A DNA stretch of 13,056 bases from VFJZ01 sp038321545 (GCA_038321545.1 JBBQFB010000104.1:1-13056); one strand, 5' to 3'; counted from the stretch's first letter, positions 1 to 7,959 are shown. The notes: a model not told the origin generated them from the letters alone. A program made the numbers and translations.

Positions 1-72
1 CAGCGCGCCGGTCGCGGCCCGGGCCTCGGCAGAGCCGGGGAGCGAGCGGTCCTCCACGTACAGCAGCAGCAT
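1..72 (-). CDS. YciI/DGPF-domain-like protein, N-terminal fragment
   Basis: Partial gene running off the left edge; about 24 codons are visible from the ATG at 72. The peptide begins MLLLYVEDRSLPG and is preceded in frame by L-H-Y, giving (L)HYMLLLYVED. This resembles the M-x-Y-M-L-L-I-Y opening strand of the YciI/DGPF (YCII-related) ferredoxin-like family, small proteins often found with ECF sigma factors. No ATG, GTG or TTG lies in frame for at least 100 bases upstream of the ATG. The CTG at 81-79 sits 6 bases after a purine-rich GAGGGAG and would restore the full family N-terminus, so the true start may be CTG. The rest of the gene, including any DGPF motif, is outside the window. The call rests on the short N-terminal pattern only. 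Confidence 0.45.
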   Translation of the reverse strand, partial: MLLLYVEDRSLPGSAEARAATGAL

Positions 73-211
73 GTAGTGCAGGGCCGGCTCCCTCGCGCGC
101 GTTGACCTGTAGACGAACGGGGGCCGGCAGGTTCGACCGGCTCGCGGCCCACCGGAATCGGGGGGTGGCTGCGGCGAGCGGTCGACGAACCCCGTCGGGC
201 ATGATGCCGCC

Positions 212-1648
212 GTGGCGGTGATGACCCATCGAGCCCGGCGGGGGGTCGTCGGGATCCTGATCGCGTTCTCCGTGCTCGGTCTCCTGAACGTTTTCACGGT
301 GCCGCCGATGCTGCCGCGCGACGAGTCGTCGCACGTCTCCTACGCGCTCCGCGTCGCCCGCGGCCACCTGCCGACGCTGGACGACCAGAACGTGCGCGGC
401 GTGATCCCGCACATGCGCACGAGCCTGCCGATCTTCACCGCCAACCATCCGCCGCTGCTGTACGCCATCGTCGCGGTGCCGCTCGAGATCGGCATCCGTG
501 CGCACCGGCCGCTGCTCGGCCTGCGCGCCGCGCGTGCGACCAGCTTCCTGTTCGCGGTCGCCACCGTGCTGGGCGCGGCGATGCTGGCCGGCCTGGTGCT
601 TCCGGGACGCGCCCGGGCGCCCGTGATCGCCGCAGCCGTGGTCGCGCTGACACCGACGGTGCCGCACACGACGGCCCTCGTCTACAACGACGCGATCGGC
701 ATGGCCGGGTCGACCTGGTTGCTGGTTGCCGGCATGCTGATCCTCCGGCGCGGGCCGACGCGCCGGCTGGTGCTGCTGCTGCTCGGGGTCGCGGCGTTCG
801 CGGCGCTGGCGCGGTCGTCGAGCCTGTTCGCGCTGCCGTCGGCGATCGCGCTGGCCGGGTTCGGCGCCCGCCGCTGGCGCCCGGCGCTGCTGATCGGCGC
901 GCTCACCGTCGCGTCGGCCGCCCTCGCCGGCGGCTGGTTCTACCTGCGCAACCGGCACCTGTACGGCTCGTTCCTCGGCACCGGGTATCTGAAACGGCCG
1001 GGCACGGCGACCGTGCACTCGCGTCCCTTCACCGACGCGCTGCTGAGCTTCCACGTCTACCGCTACATGGCCGGCCGGCTGTGGGACGGCTGGGTGTTCG
1101 CGAGCCGCCTGCCGCCCTGGCCGGGGCTGGTCGGCGCGCTGATCGAGCTACCGGCGCTGGTGGGCCTCGTCGAAGCCGGACGCCGCGCGGTCAAGCGTCG
1201 CGCGCGCCCGTCGCGTGACACGGTGATCGTCGGGAGCTGCATCGCGGTCTTCTCGGCGATCGTCCTGCTGTCGATCGTCACGTTCTACGCGACCGGCGGC
1301 AACGCGTTCGCCCGGTACCTGTTCCCGCTGCTGCCGGTGATCGGCATCCTGATCGCGATCGGCTACGAGCACCTGCCGTGGCAGCTGACGCCGGTCGCCC
1401 TCGGCGCCACCGCGATCGCGAACATCGCGCTGTGGCACCGGTTCGTGATCGCCAACGGCGGCGTCGAGTCGAACACCCCCGGCGTTGCCGAGCTCCAGGC
1501 GCTGCGCGGGGCCGGCCTGCGCGGCGCGCCCGTGCTGCTCGCGATCGCGGCAATCGTGTTCGCCGTCGGCATCGTGCTCGCCGCCCGAGCCGTCTGGGGC
1601 GGCTACCCGGCTGGAACGGCCGAGTCGCGCGCCACGAGCCCGGCGTAG
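212..1648 (+). CDS. Polytopic membrane protein, GT-C/DUF2142-like putative glycosyltransferase
   Basis: 478-residue integral membrane protein with about ten hydrophobic segments spread over its length. After the first segment (about residues 12-30) comes PPMLPRDESSHVSYAL, with an acidic pair at D37-E38 followed by H41. That is the usual layout of the first extracytoplasmic loop of GT-C fold polyprenyl-phosphate-sugar-dependent glycosyltransferases and DUF2142 proteins. A second loop motif, NHPPLLY (78-84), matches the (H/Q)PPLYY motif of these families, as do YND (158-160) and GGWFYLRNRHLYG (240-252). The likely role is transfer of a lipid-linked sugar on the outer face of the membrane; donor and acceptor cannot be told. 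The start could be GTG 212 or ATG 221; neither has a clear Shine-Dalgarno. It stands alone on this strand, and its last 46 bases overlap the convergent ABC transporter gene. Family assignment is fair, function inferred. Confidence 0.75.
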   Translation: MAVMTHRARRGVVGILIAFSVLGLLNVFTVPPMLPRDESSHVSYALRVARGHLPTLDDQNVRGVIPHMRTSLPIFTANHPPLLYAIVAVPLEIGIRAHRPLLGLRAARATSFLFAVATVLGAAMLAGLVLPGRARAPVIAAAVVALTPTVPHTTALVYNDAIGMAGSTWLLVAGMLILRRGPTRRLVLLLLGVAAFAALARSSSLFALPSAIALAGFGARRWRPALLIGALTVASAALAGGWFYLRNRHLYGSFLGTGYLKRPGTATVHSRPFTDALLSFHVYRYMAGRLWDGWVFASRLPPWPGLVGALIELPALVGLVEAGRRAVKRRARPSRDTVIVGSCIAVFSAIVLLSIVTFYATGGNAFARYLFPLLPVIGILIAIGYEHLPWQLTPVALGATAIANIALWHRFVIANGGVESNTPGVAELQALRGAGLRGAPVLLAIAAIVFAVGIVLAARAVWGGYPAGTAESRATSPA

Positions 1649-3351
1649 CGCCCGCCCGCCGCGAGCAGCTCCACGTGCGTGCCGCGCTCGACGATGCGGC
1701 CGCGGTCGAGCACGATGATCTGGTCGGCGTCGCGCACGGTCGACAGCCGGTGCGCGATCACGATCGTCGTCCGGCCGAGGGCGAGCGCGTCGAGCGCCTC
1801 CTGCACCTGGCGCTCCGTCTCGACGTCCAGCGAGCTGGTCGCCTCGTCGAGCACCAGCACGGGCGGGTTCCGGAGGATCGTCCGCGCGATCGCGAGCCGC
1901 TGGCGCTCGCCGCCGGAGAACCGGTAGCCGCGCTCGCCGACTACCGTATCGAACCCCTCCGGCAAGCCGGCCAGCATGTCGTAGATGCGGGCGGCGCGGG
2001 CGGCGTCCTCGAGCTCGGCGTCGGTCGCTCCCGGGCACGCGAACCGCAGGTTCTCGCGGACGCTGCCGTGAAACAGGTACGTCTCCTGCGAGACCACGCC
2101 GACCACGCTCGCGAGGTCGGTGAGCGTCAGATCACGCACGTCGACGCCGTCCACCAGCACGCTGCCGGACTGCGGGTCGTACAGGCGCGCGACCAGGTAG
2201 CCCAGTGTTGTCTTGCCGCTGCCCGTCTCGCCGACGACGGCCACCTTCGTGCCCGGCTCGGCGGTGAACGACACGTCGGACAGCGTCGGCTGGCCGTCCT
2301 CGTACGCGAACGAGACGTCGTCGAACGTGACCTCTCCCCGGGCCGGCGGCAGCGGCACGGGATGCTCCGGCTCGGCGATGTCGATCGGCTGGTCGAGGTA
2401 CTCGAAGATCCGCTCGAACAGCGCGAGCGAGGTCTGCACGTCGGCCTGGACGCCGAGCAGGCTGCCGACCGGGAAGAAGAGACGCGTCTGCAGCGTCGTG
2501 AACGCCACCAGGGTGCCGATCGAGACCGTCGTGAACCCCGACGACATCGCGTAGCCGGCGAGCAGGTAGACGAGCGCCGGCATGACGGCGAAGGCGGTCT
2601 GCAGCGACGCCATCACCCAGCGGCCCGTCATCCGCTGGCGGATCTCGAGGTCTGCCAGCAGCCGTGACTCGGTGCGGAACCGGTCGGTCAGCTCGCCGCC
2701 CTGGCCCATCGTCTTCGCGAGCAGCACGCCGGACACGGACAGCGACTCTTCGACGAGGGTCGAGAGGTCGGCGAGCGTGCCCTGCTTCTCCTTGGCGACG
2801 CGCCGTCGCCGGTCGCCGACCCGCCGCGTGGCGAGCGCGAAGAACGGCAGCAGGATGAACGACGCGACGGTGAGCGGCCAGCTCAGCACGAGCATCGCGG
2901 CCGTCGCGGCGATCACGGTCGTCGCGTTCTGGGCGATCGATGTGGCGGTGGACGTGACGACGGCCTGGACGCCGCCGATGTCGTTCGCGATGCGCGACTG
3001 CACCTCGCCTGTGCGCGTGCGCGTGAAGAAGGCGAGAGGCAGGCGCTGGAGGTGCGTGTAGACCGACACGCGCAGGTCGTGCATGACCTGCTGGCCGATG
3101 CGGTTCGCGAGCCACGTCTGCCAGACGCCGATGATGCCGGTCACGATCGGTACCGCGACCATGCCGGCGACCAGCAGGTTGAGCCGCGTGGTGTCGAGGT
3201 TGCGGCCCTTGACGAGGACGTTGTCGAGCAGGTCGCGGAGCAGGAAGGCCGGCGCCATCCCGATGATGGCCGTGATGATGATCAGGCCGCACACGAGCGC
3301 CACCGGCGCGCGGTAGGCCGTGAACAGGCGGACGGCGCGACGGCCCGTCAC
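1603..3351 (-). CDS. ABC transporter half-transporter (MsbA/LmrA-type exporter), TMD-NBD fusion
   Basis: 582-residue type IV ABC exporter. The transmembrane domain (about 1-315) has six hydrophobic segments and the coupling-helix region FFTRTRTGEVQSRIANDI (about 108-125). The ATPase domain (about 338-582) carries Walker A GETGSGKT (374-381), Q-loop Q422, signature FSGGE (478-482), Walker B VLVLDE (498-503) and the switch histidine H534. All catalytic residues are present, so it should be an active, probably homodimeric, exporter of a lipid, drug or peptide. The start is GTG 3351, whose GTGA overlaps the TGA of the upstream lipoprotein gene by 4 bases, which implies translational coupling. The frame stays open upstream to about 3708, but that part is an arginine-rich shadow of the lipoprotein gene. 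The 3' end overlaps the convergent membrane-protein gene by 46 bases. Substrate unknown. Confidence 0.95.
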   Translation of the reverse strand: MTGRRAVRLFTAYRAPVALVCGLIIITAIIGMAPAFLLRDLLDNVLVKGRNLDTTRLNLLVAGMVAVPIVTGIIGVWQTWLANRIGQQVMHDLRVSVYTHLQRLPLAFFTRTRTGEVQSRIANDIGGVQAVVTSTATSIAQNATTVIAATAAMLVLSWPLTVASFILLPFFALATRRVGDRRRRVAKEKQGTLADLSTLVEESLSVSGVLLAKTMGQGGELTDRFRTESRLLADLEIRQRMTGRWVMASLQTAFAVMPALVYLLAGYAMSSGFTTVSIGTLVAFTTLQTRLFFPVGSLLGVQADVQTSLALFERIFEYLDQPIDIAEPEHPVPLPPARGEVTFDDVSFAYEDGQPTLSDVSFTAEPGTKVAVVGETGSGKTTLGYLVARLYDPQSGSVLVDGVDVRDLTLTDLASVVGVVSQETYLFHGSVRENLRFACPGATDAELEDAARAARIYDMLAGLPEGFDTVVGERGYRFSGGERQRLAIARTILRNPPVLVLDEATSSLDVETERQVQEALDALALGRTTIVIAHRLSTVRDADQIIVLDRGRIVERGTHVELLAAGGRYAGLVARDSAVPAG

Positions 3352-3899
3352 GCGACGGGCGCCGTCGAGGTCGACTCCGCGGGCGCGGGCGTCGTCTCGT
3401 CGTCCGGGATGGCGACCTGTTGCCACAGGACGATCAGGCCGTCCTTGATCACGAACGCCGCGCCGGCGCGCGCGCCGGGCGCGTCGCACTGGTGCTGGGG
3501 ACGCGGGCCGAGCACGAACGTCGCGACGACCGCGACGTCGACCATTCGCAGGCCGACCACGGTGCCGGCACACGGTAGGCCGTTGTTCCAGAGCGTGGCG
3601 ACCTCGGCGTCGACGAGCTGGTACTCCTGGCTCTGGCGGGCGACGGCGCCGGGCGCGAACAGCGCTGCTGCGGCGGCGTTGTCGTTGCGGTTGACGGCCT
3701 CGCTCCACGCGCGGACGACCTTGGCCAGCTCGGCGGGGACGGGCTCGCCGGCCCCGGTGGAGGCCGGCGGCGCCACGGTCGTGGCCGGCGCGGCGGCAGT
3801 CGGCGCCGGTGCGGCCGCGGTCGTCGTGGACGGTTTGCCGCTGTTACCGCAGCCGACCGCCAGCAAGGCGATCACGAGCAGTGCGGTGAGACGCGTCAT
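3348..3899 (-). CDS. Small lipoprotein with an NTF2/SnoaL-like domain
   Basis: 183-residue predicted lipoprotein. The N-terminus is a short basic-hydrophobic signal ending in the lipobox LAVGC, so Cys17 would be lipidated. Residues 20-55 form a low-complexity Ala/Thr/Pro linker, typical of a tether holding a domain off the membrane. Residues about 56-165 look like an NTF2-like fold: PAELAKVVRAWSEAVNRNDNAAAAALFAP is the usual first helix with the N-x-D-x-x-A-x-x-x-L-F/Y pattern, and the rest is strand-rich. C110 and C138 could form a disulfide. The tail is again low complexity. It lies 22 bases after the CopC-CopD gene and overlaps the ABC transporter gene by 4 bases, so all three are probably one transcript. 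It may bind a small ligand or help the exporter, but nothing in the sequence identifies the ligand. Confidence 0.85.
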   Translation of the reverse strand: MTRLTALLVIALLAVGCGNSGKPSTTTAAAPAPTAAAPATTVAPPASTGAGEPVPAELAKVVRAWSEAVNRNDNAAAAALFAPGAVARQSQEYQLVDAEVATLWNNGLPCAGTVVGLRMVDVAVVATFVLGPRPQHQCDAPGARAGAAFVIKDGLIVLWQQVAIPDDETTPAPAESTSTAPVA

Positions 3900-3921
3900 G
3901 CCGGGGATTGTGCCGCGCGCA

Positions 3922-5640
3922 TCAACCCGGTGCGACCTGGATGCGGTAGCGCAGGCGCGGCACGGTCTCGCCGACGCCCTCGACCCTGACGGTCACGACC
4001 CACGTGCCGGACATCAGGACGGCGTCCGTGGTCGCCTGGTAGACGCCGACCGCGGACTGCGGCAGCACGATCGTCTGCAGGGGCATCTCGGAGCCCATCT
4101 CGACGTGGCGGAAGGTGGCGGACACCTTCGCGCCGGCGATCGGCTCGTCGGATCGCGACACGAGCACCTTGACCTCGTTCGGCCGCCCGGCGCCGTTCGG
4201 CGTGATCGAGAAGAGGCCGAGGTACGGCGGTGCCGACTGCTGCGCCGAGTCGACCGGGCCGGGACCGACGTCGAGTGTCGGCGGGGGCGTCGGCTCGCCC
4301 TCGATCGGAGCGTCGGCGTCCGGCTCGTCGCCGGTGCCGGCCTGGATGGCGATCGGGGCGGAACCGGCCGCAGCGACCTGCGTTGTCGCACCACGGCCCG
4401 GCGGCGGCAGGGTCGTCAGCACCGCCGCGGCGACGATGATCACCGTCACCAGCGACAGCTCGCTGCGCACGAACGGCAGCCGCAGCTTGCGACCGGCGCG
4501 GGACGAGCGCAGGTTGGCGAACGCGAACGGCATCGTGGCCGCCAGCAGCAGCGACTTCACGATCAGCGAGCGGCCGTAACCGGTGTCGGTCAGGTTCGCG
4601 ACGGACTTGACGTTCTCGAGCGCCGCGATCAGGCCCGTCCAGCCGAGGGCGATCACCGACAGCAGCGCGAGGGTCGAGAAGCGCGGCGCGATCCGCGTCG
4701 CCGCGTCACGCCCGGCAAGGGCCAGCCCGAGCAGGCCGCCGGACCAGATCGCCGCCGCCGACAGGTGCAGCCAGTCGAGGGGTACGGCGAGCGCGGGAAC
4801 GGTGCCCTGCCCCGGATGGCCGACCAGCCCGGGCACGAGCAGCGCGCCCGCCCCGGCGACCACCGCTGCGATGCCGACCCAGCGTTTCCGGGTCCGGAGA
4901 GCGACGACGGTGAGGGCCGCGAAGATCGCGATCACGACCACCAGGTCGGTCAGCCCGCGGCCGAACGCCGTGCTGCGGATGTTCTCGGCGATCCACGCGA
5001 CGTCGAGCAGCGACCGGTCGCCGAACAGCGCCGTCTCGTGCGCGACGTAGATCGGCGTCGCCAGCAGCGCGAGCACGATCAGGCCGAGCAGGATCCCGTC
5101 GACGCGCCACAGCGCCCGGGGTCGCACCTCGTCGGCCGGGCGCACCACGATCAGGCGGAAGACGGCCAGGCCGGCGCTCAGGATCAGCGCGCCGAGCATC
5201 AGGAAGCGGAGCGTGATCGAGCCGACCGCGGCGCCGCTGCCGGCCAGCGCGCCGATCTCGGGCGGCGGGCCGGCGTTGCCGACGCCGAACGGGAACACGC
5301 CCCGGATGCGATGGCCATCGACCGAGAGCGCGTGCCACTCGACGCGGTACCACCCGTCGGCGAGTGAAGGCTGCAGCGCGATCACGAGCGACGCCGCGTC
5401 GTCGCCGATCGTGACGGGGCCGTTCGTGACCGACTTGCGGTCCGAGTTCGTGATCTCGATCTGCGAGAACTTCGGCTCGATCGGCTCGGTGAACTGCAGC
5501 AACAGCTCGGCGGGAGCGGTCGGCGTGACGCCGCCGATGGCGGGTTCGGCCCGCAGCAGGATCGCGTGGGCGGATGCGGCCGGGGTCGCGACCAGCAGCG
5601 TCACGAGCGCCACGGCGACGGCGAGAGCGCTCCGGGTCAC
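3922..5640 (-). CDS. CopC-CopD fusion copper protein (YcnJ-like) with extra C-terminal domain
   Basis: 572 residues. A Sec signal peptide (1-24) ends ASA and leaves His25 as the first mature residue, as in CopC, where the N-terminal His is a Cu(II) ligand. The CopC beta-barrel (about 25-122) also contains DGH (D108, H110), matching the other two CopC Cu(II) ligands, and ends in RGVFPFGV. A CopD domain (about 140-410, about eight membrane segments) has GHPGQ (274-278), DWLHLSAAAIWSGGL (289-303) and TGYGRSLIVKSLL (353-365), all typical of CopD. After a Pro/Ala/Gly linker (about 412-472) comes an extracytoplasmic, strand-rich domain (about 473-572) resembling YtkA/FixH-type modules. Expected role: periplasmic copper capture and delivery across the membrane. 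It starts at GTG 5640 after AGGATGGG, and is followed after 22 bases by the small lipoprotein gene. The copper ligands are intact. Confidence 0.92.
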   Translation of the reverse strand: MTRSALAVAVALVTLLVATPAASAHAILLRAEPAIGGVTPTAPAELLLQFTEPIEPKFSQIEITNSDRKSVTNGPVTIGDDAASLVIALQPSLADGWYRVEWHALSVDGHRIRGVFPFGVGNAGPPPEIGALAGSGAAVGSITLRFLMLGALILSAGLAVFRLIVVRPADEVRPRALWRVDGILLGLIVLALLATPIYVAHETALFGDRSLLDVAWIAENIRSTAFGRGLTDLVVVIAIFAALTVVALRTRKRWVGIAAVVAGAGALLVPGLVGHPGQGTVPALAVPLDWLHLSAAAIWSGGLLGLALAGRDAATRIAPRFSTLALLSVIALGWTGLIAALENVKSVANLTDTGYGRSLIVKSLLLAATMPFAFANLRSSRAGRKLRLPFVRSELSLVTVIIVAAAVLTTLPPPGRGATTQVAAAGSAPIAIQAGTGDEPDADAPIEGEPTPPPTLDVGPGPVDSAQQSAPPYLGLFSITPNGAGRPNEVKVLVSRSDEPIAGAKVSATFRHVEMGSEMPLQTIVLPQSAVGVYQATTDAVLMSGTWVVTVRVEGVGETVPRLRYRIQVAPG

Positions 5641-5711
5641 GATCCCATCCTACGGTGATCGTGGCGCGCGGAAAGGACGAATCGCTGAAGTCGGCGCGTC
5701 CGCGGTGCGGG
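5641..5711 (-). other. Intergenic spacer between lipoprotein and CopC-CopD genes
   Basis: A 71-base gap holding the ribosome-binding region of the CopC-CopD gene (AGGATGGG just upstream of its GTG). I see no convincing terminator hairpin with a U-run and no clear -10/-35 pair, so read-through from the upstream lipoprotein gene is possible but unproven. Confidence 0.4.
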
Positions 5712-6767
5712 CTATCGGGTGCCGGTGACGGCGACGTCCTCGGTGGAGTAGTCGCCCGTCACCTCGTAGCGTGGCCGGGCCGACGGCCCGTGGTCGAGGA
5801 CGCAGGTCATCGTCTGCGACGTCGACGTGATCGAGAGGTAGTCGCCCGGATCGAGCGGCATGCCCCAACCCTTGCGATCCGGTCCCTGCACGAGGGCGAT
5901 TCCGGGGTCCGAGTACCGGCTCGCGGTGCGAACCGCGCCGCAGGCGATGGTGCGCGCGCGGTCGAGCCGGTACACGTAGATCGGGTCTTTGGCCCGCACC
6001 TCGATCCGCGTGACGCTGTTCGCCCCGAAGCTGGTGCGCCCGCGGTCCGCGCCCCGCCGGCCCTGGCGCAGCCTCGCCCGGACCTCGGGCGATGGAGACC
6101 AGTCGGCCGACATCGGGTGCCCGGTAGCCAGCCAGCGCTGCGCTTCGGCGGCGTAGCGCCGGAACACGGCGACGCCCGCCCGGCGGTCGGTCGCCGTCGT
6201 CACCGGTGGCCGCTTCTCCGGGTCCGCGACCAGCCTCTGCGCACCCTGCTCGTCGTCGCGATCGATGGTGACGAACACGAGACGCCAGGCCGTGCCCGTC
6301 CGTCGCGCCACCACCACGAATCGCTTCGGCGCCTTGCCCGGCGGCTGCGTGTGCACCTCGGCGAAGATCGTCGTCGGCGCTGACTCGCGCGGTCGCAGCA
6401 CCGAGACGCTCGTCAGGGGACTCTGGTCACGCGGCTGGGCGCAGCCGCACGCGACGAGTCCCGCCACGGCGAGATCGTGGAGCAGGAGGGTGCCGCCGTC
6501 GATGCCGCGGAAGCCATCGGCGACCTCCGTCAGCATGCTCTGCTGTCGAGCCGTCCACAGATCGCCGACGATCCGCGCCGTATCGATCCGGGGCTTGCTC
6601 GCCGTCGACGAGCCATCCACGAGGGCGGATGGATCCACGCCTTCCGGGATCGCGAGGTAGTCGATCGTCGAGCTCGGCGGGGCGTGGCCGGCGCCGCCAC
6701 ACGCCGTCAGCACGCCGAGCAGGACCACCAGCGATGTCGCTCGGATCACCGTTCGCTCGCGTCCCAT
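5712..6767 (-). CDS. Predicted lipoprotein of unknown family
   Basis: 351 residues. Basic N-terminus, hydrophobic stretch, then lipobox LTAC with Cys23 as the lipidation site. The start ATG 6767 is supported by GAGG followed by 9 bases. The body looks like two soluble regions. One is about 60-170, beginning with the helix DLWTARQQSMLTEVADGF and continuing with strands ending WRLVFVTID. The other is about 195-351, with a helix VAVFRRYAAEAQRWL and then a strand-rich part containing IYVYRLDRARTIACGAV. C107 and C109 form a CGC pair, and C276 and C322 may be disulfide-bonded. The alternation of a helix of the W-x-x-R type with beta strands resembles actinobacterial secreted proteins of NTF2/SnoaL-like architecture, but I do not recognise the family. 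It sits 62 bases downstream of the ATP-NAD kinase-like gene and 71 bases upstream of the copper protein gene. Confidence 0.85.
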   Translation of the reverse strand: MGRERTVIRATSLVVLLGVLTACGGAGHAPPSSTIDYLAIPEGVDPSALVDGSSTASKPRIDTARIVGDLWTARQQSMLTEVADGFRGIDGGTLLLHDLAVAGLVACGCAQPRDQSPLTSVSVLRPRESAPTTIFAEVHTQPPGKAPKRFVVVARRTGTAWRLVFVTIDRDDEQGAQRLVADPEKRPPVTTATDRRAGVAVFRRYAAEAQRWLATGHPMSADWSPSPEVRARLRQGRRGADRGRTSFGANSVTRIEVRAKDPIYVYRLDRARTIACGAVRTASRYSDPGIALVQGPDRKGWGMPLDPGDYLSITSTSQTMTCVLDHGPSARPRYEVTGDYSTEDVAVTGTR

Positions 6768-6829
6768 GCACGATATCCTCGGCGGGGCCGGGACGAGCGC
6801 CCATCCCTCGACCGGGTGACCGGCGTCCG

Positions 6830-7891
6830 TTACGAGCCGACGCGATAGACGGTCTCGGCGCCGTAGGCCGTGACGACGCGGCGGTAGCCCGAGAGCTCGT
6901 CGTCGAGCGCGGCGTCGCCCGTGTCGACCAGCAGCGGCTGGCCCGCGAAGGCGGCCAGCTTCGTCTCCGTCGCGACGATCACGATCCGATCGCTGCCGAT
7001 CGCCCGGATCACGCGCGGCGACAGCTGCTGGTTGCCGCGCCCGAGGATGAAGCCCTGGCCGCCGACCGGCGTCACGACGATGCGCGCGGCGGGGTTCGCG
7101 AACCGCAGCAGCTGCGACTCGTCCGCATCGGCCGCGACCACTCGGCCGTCCGCGATCACGTCCACGCCGAGCACCGACTTCGGCAGGCCCAGGGCCGTCA
7201 TGATCGCGGCCGTCGTCGTGCCCGGGCCGACGAGCACCGGCCCGTCGCCGAGCAGCCGCTCCACCACGTGCGCCGCGATGCTGGCCTGCGCCGAAGCCTC
7301 GGCCGGAGCGCTGCGCGCCTTGCCGCCCTGCACCAGCCTCGCGGCCACCGGCACCTGCAGGTAGCCGTGCAGCCGGGGCGAGATCGTGCCCGCGCGCAGG
7401 TCTGCCTCGTCAACGTCCATCACCTCGGCGGGCGCCGTCCGGGTCACGCGGCCGGAGGCGAAGTCGGCGGCCAGCTCACCCGCCCGGCGCGGAGTCACGC
7501 CGAAGACGGCCGAGTGCATCTTGACGCCGGCCGGGATTCCGATCACGGGCACCCGGTCGCCCACCGCACGGAGGATGTCGACGGCGGTGCCGTCGCCGCC
7601 CGCGAACAGCAGCAGGTCGATGCCGGCGTCGAGCAGTGCCTGCGCGGCGGCCCGCGTGTCGTCGGCCGTCGTGCGGGTCCGTGCCTCCGTGACCGCCGTG
7701 CCGGCCAGCTCCGAACCCATCGCGCCTCCGGCCGAGAGGATGGTCACCGGCTGGGTGATCGCGGCCAGCGCGACGCGTGTCCGCTCCGCGGCAAGCAGTC
7801 CCGCGCCGCCGGCCAGGGCGGCGTCGACGAGCGCGCGGTCGTCCGAGCCCTTGAGGGCGAGGCGCCCGCCGATCCCGGCCAGCGGATTCAC
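6830..7891 (-). CDS. ATP-NAD kinase-like protein (COG3199/AcoX-type family)
   Basis: 353 residues from GTG 7891. The NAD-kinase/diacylglycerol-kinase-fold nucleotide-binding motif GGDGT is at 98-102 within LLFAGGDGTAVDIL. It is followed by GIPAGVKMHSAVFGVTP (118-134), characteristic of the COG3199 ATP-NAD kinase/AcoX branch, not classical NadK. The C-terminus has GRGNQQLSPRVI and PLLVDTGD, also typical. Expected activity: ATP-dependent phosphorylation of NAD or a related substrate in the cytoplasm. The N-terminus is odd. The family starts M-x-x-G-L-I-V-N-P-x-A-G, but here the GTG encodes the V of IVNP, so the first beta strand (RVPKLGLI) lies upstream of any canonical start. The frame is open to a TAA at 7963-7961 and an ATC at 7918-7916 would give the full N-terminus. 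First gene of the minus-strand run, divergent from the cox operon. Confidence 0.9.
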   Translation of the reverse strand: MNPLAGIGGRLALKGSDDRALVDAALAGGAGLLAAERTRVALAAITQPVTILSAGGAMGSELAGTAVTEARTRTTADDTRAAAQALLDAGIDLLLFAGGDGTAVDILRAVGDRVPVIGIPAGVKMHSAVFGVTPRRAGELAADFASGRVTRTAPAEVMDVDEADLRAGTISPRLHGYLQVPVAARLVQGGKARSAPAEASAQASIAAHVVERLLGDGPVLVGPGTTTAAIMTALGLPKSVLGVDVIADGRVVAADADESQLLRFANPAARIVVTPVGGQGFILGRGNQQLSPRVIRAIGSDRIVIVATETKLAAFAGQPLLVDTGDAALDDELSGYRRVVTAYGAETVYRVGS

Positions 7892-7907
7892 GATCAGTCC
7901 GAGCTTC

Positions 7908-7958
7908 GGAACGCGGATGGCCGGACAGGCTACCCGCGTTCGCGACGCCGCGCGTTCC
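7908..7958. repeat. Inverted repeat GGAACGCG / CGCGTTCC in the divergent region
   Basis: GGAACGCG at 7908-7915 and its perfect complement CGCGTTCC at 7951-7958, with 35 bases between. A third related half, CCGCGTT at 7934-7940, also pairs with AACGCGG at 7910-7916. The left arm would lie inside the first codons of the ATP-NAD kinase gene if that gene starts at 7918. It may be an operator for the divergent genes, but short G/C-rich repeats arise by chance in DNA of this composition. Confidence 0.3.
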
Positions 7959-7959
7959 C

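Noticed and set aside
1378..2667. 429-codon open frame on the plus strand
   Set aside because: Covers the ABC transporter ATPase domain on the other strand and the end of the GT-C-like gene in another frame; no family features.
3352..3708. N-terminal extension of the ABC transporter to 3708
   Set aside because: The extra 119 residues are Arg/Pro-rich, lie over the lipoprotein gene in another frame and are absent from half-transporters of this type. GTG 3351 in a GTGA overlap is the natural start.
3052..5367. 771-codon open frame on the plus strand
   Set aside because: It is antisense to the CopC-CopD protein, the small lipoprotein and the start of the ABC gene, which have clear family motifs. 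Its product is rich in Arg, Asp, Gln and His with no domain, as expected for a shadow frame in GC-rich DNA.
6768..6829. Possible terminator hairpin between the kinase-like gene and the lipoprotein
   Set aside because: Short GC complementarities around CCGGGTGACCGG are present, but there is no stable stem followed by a U-run on the minus strand.
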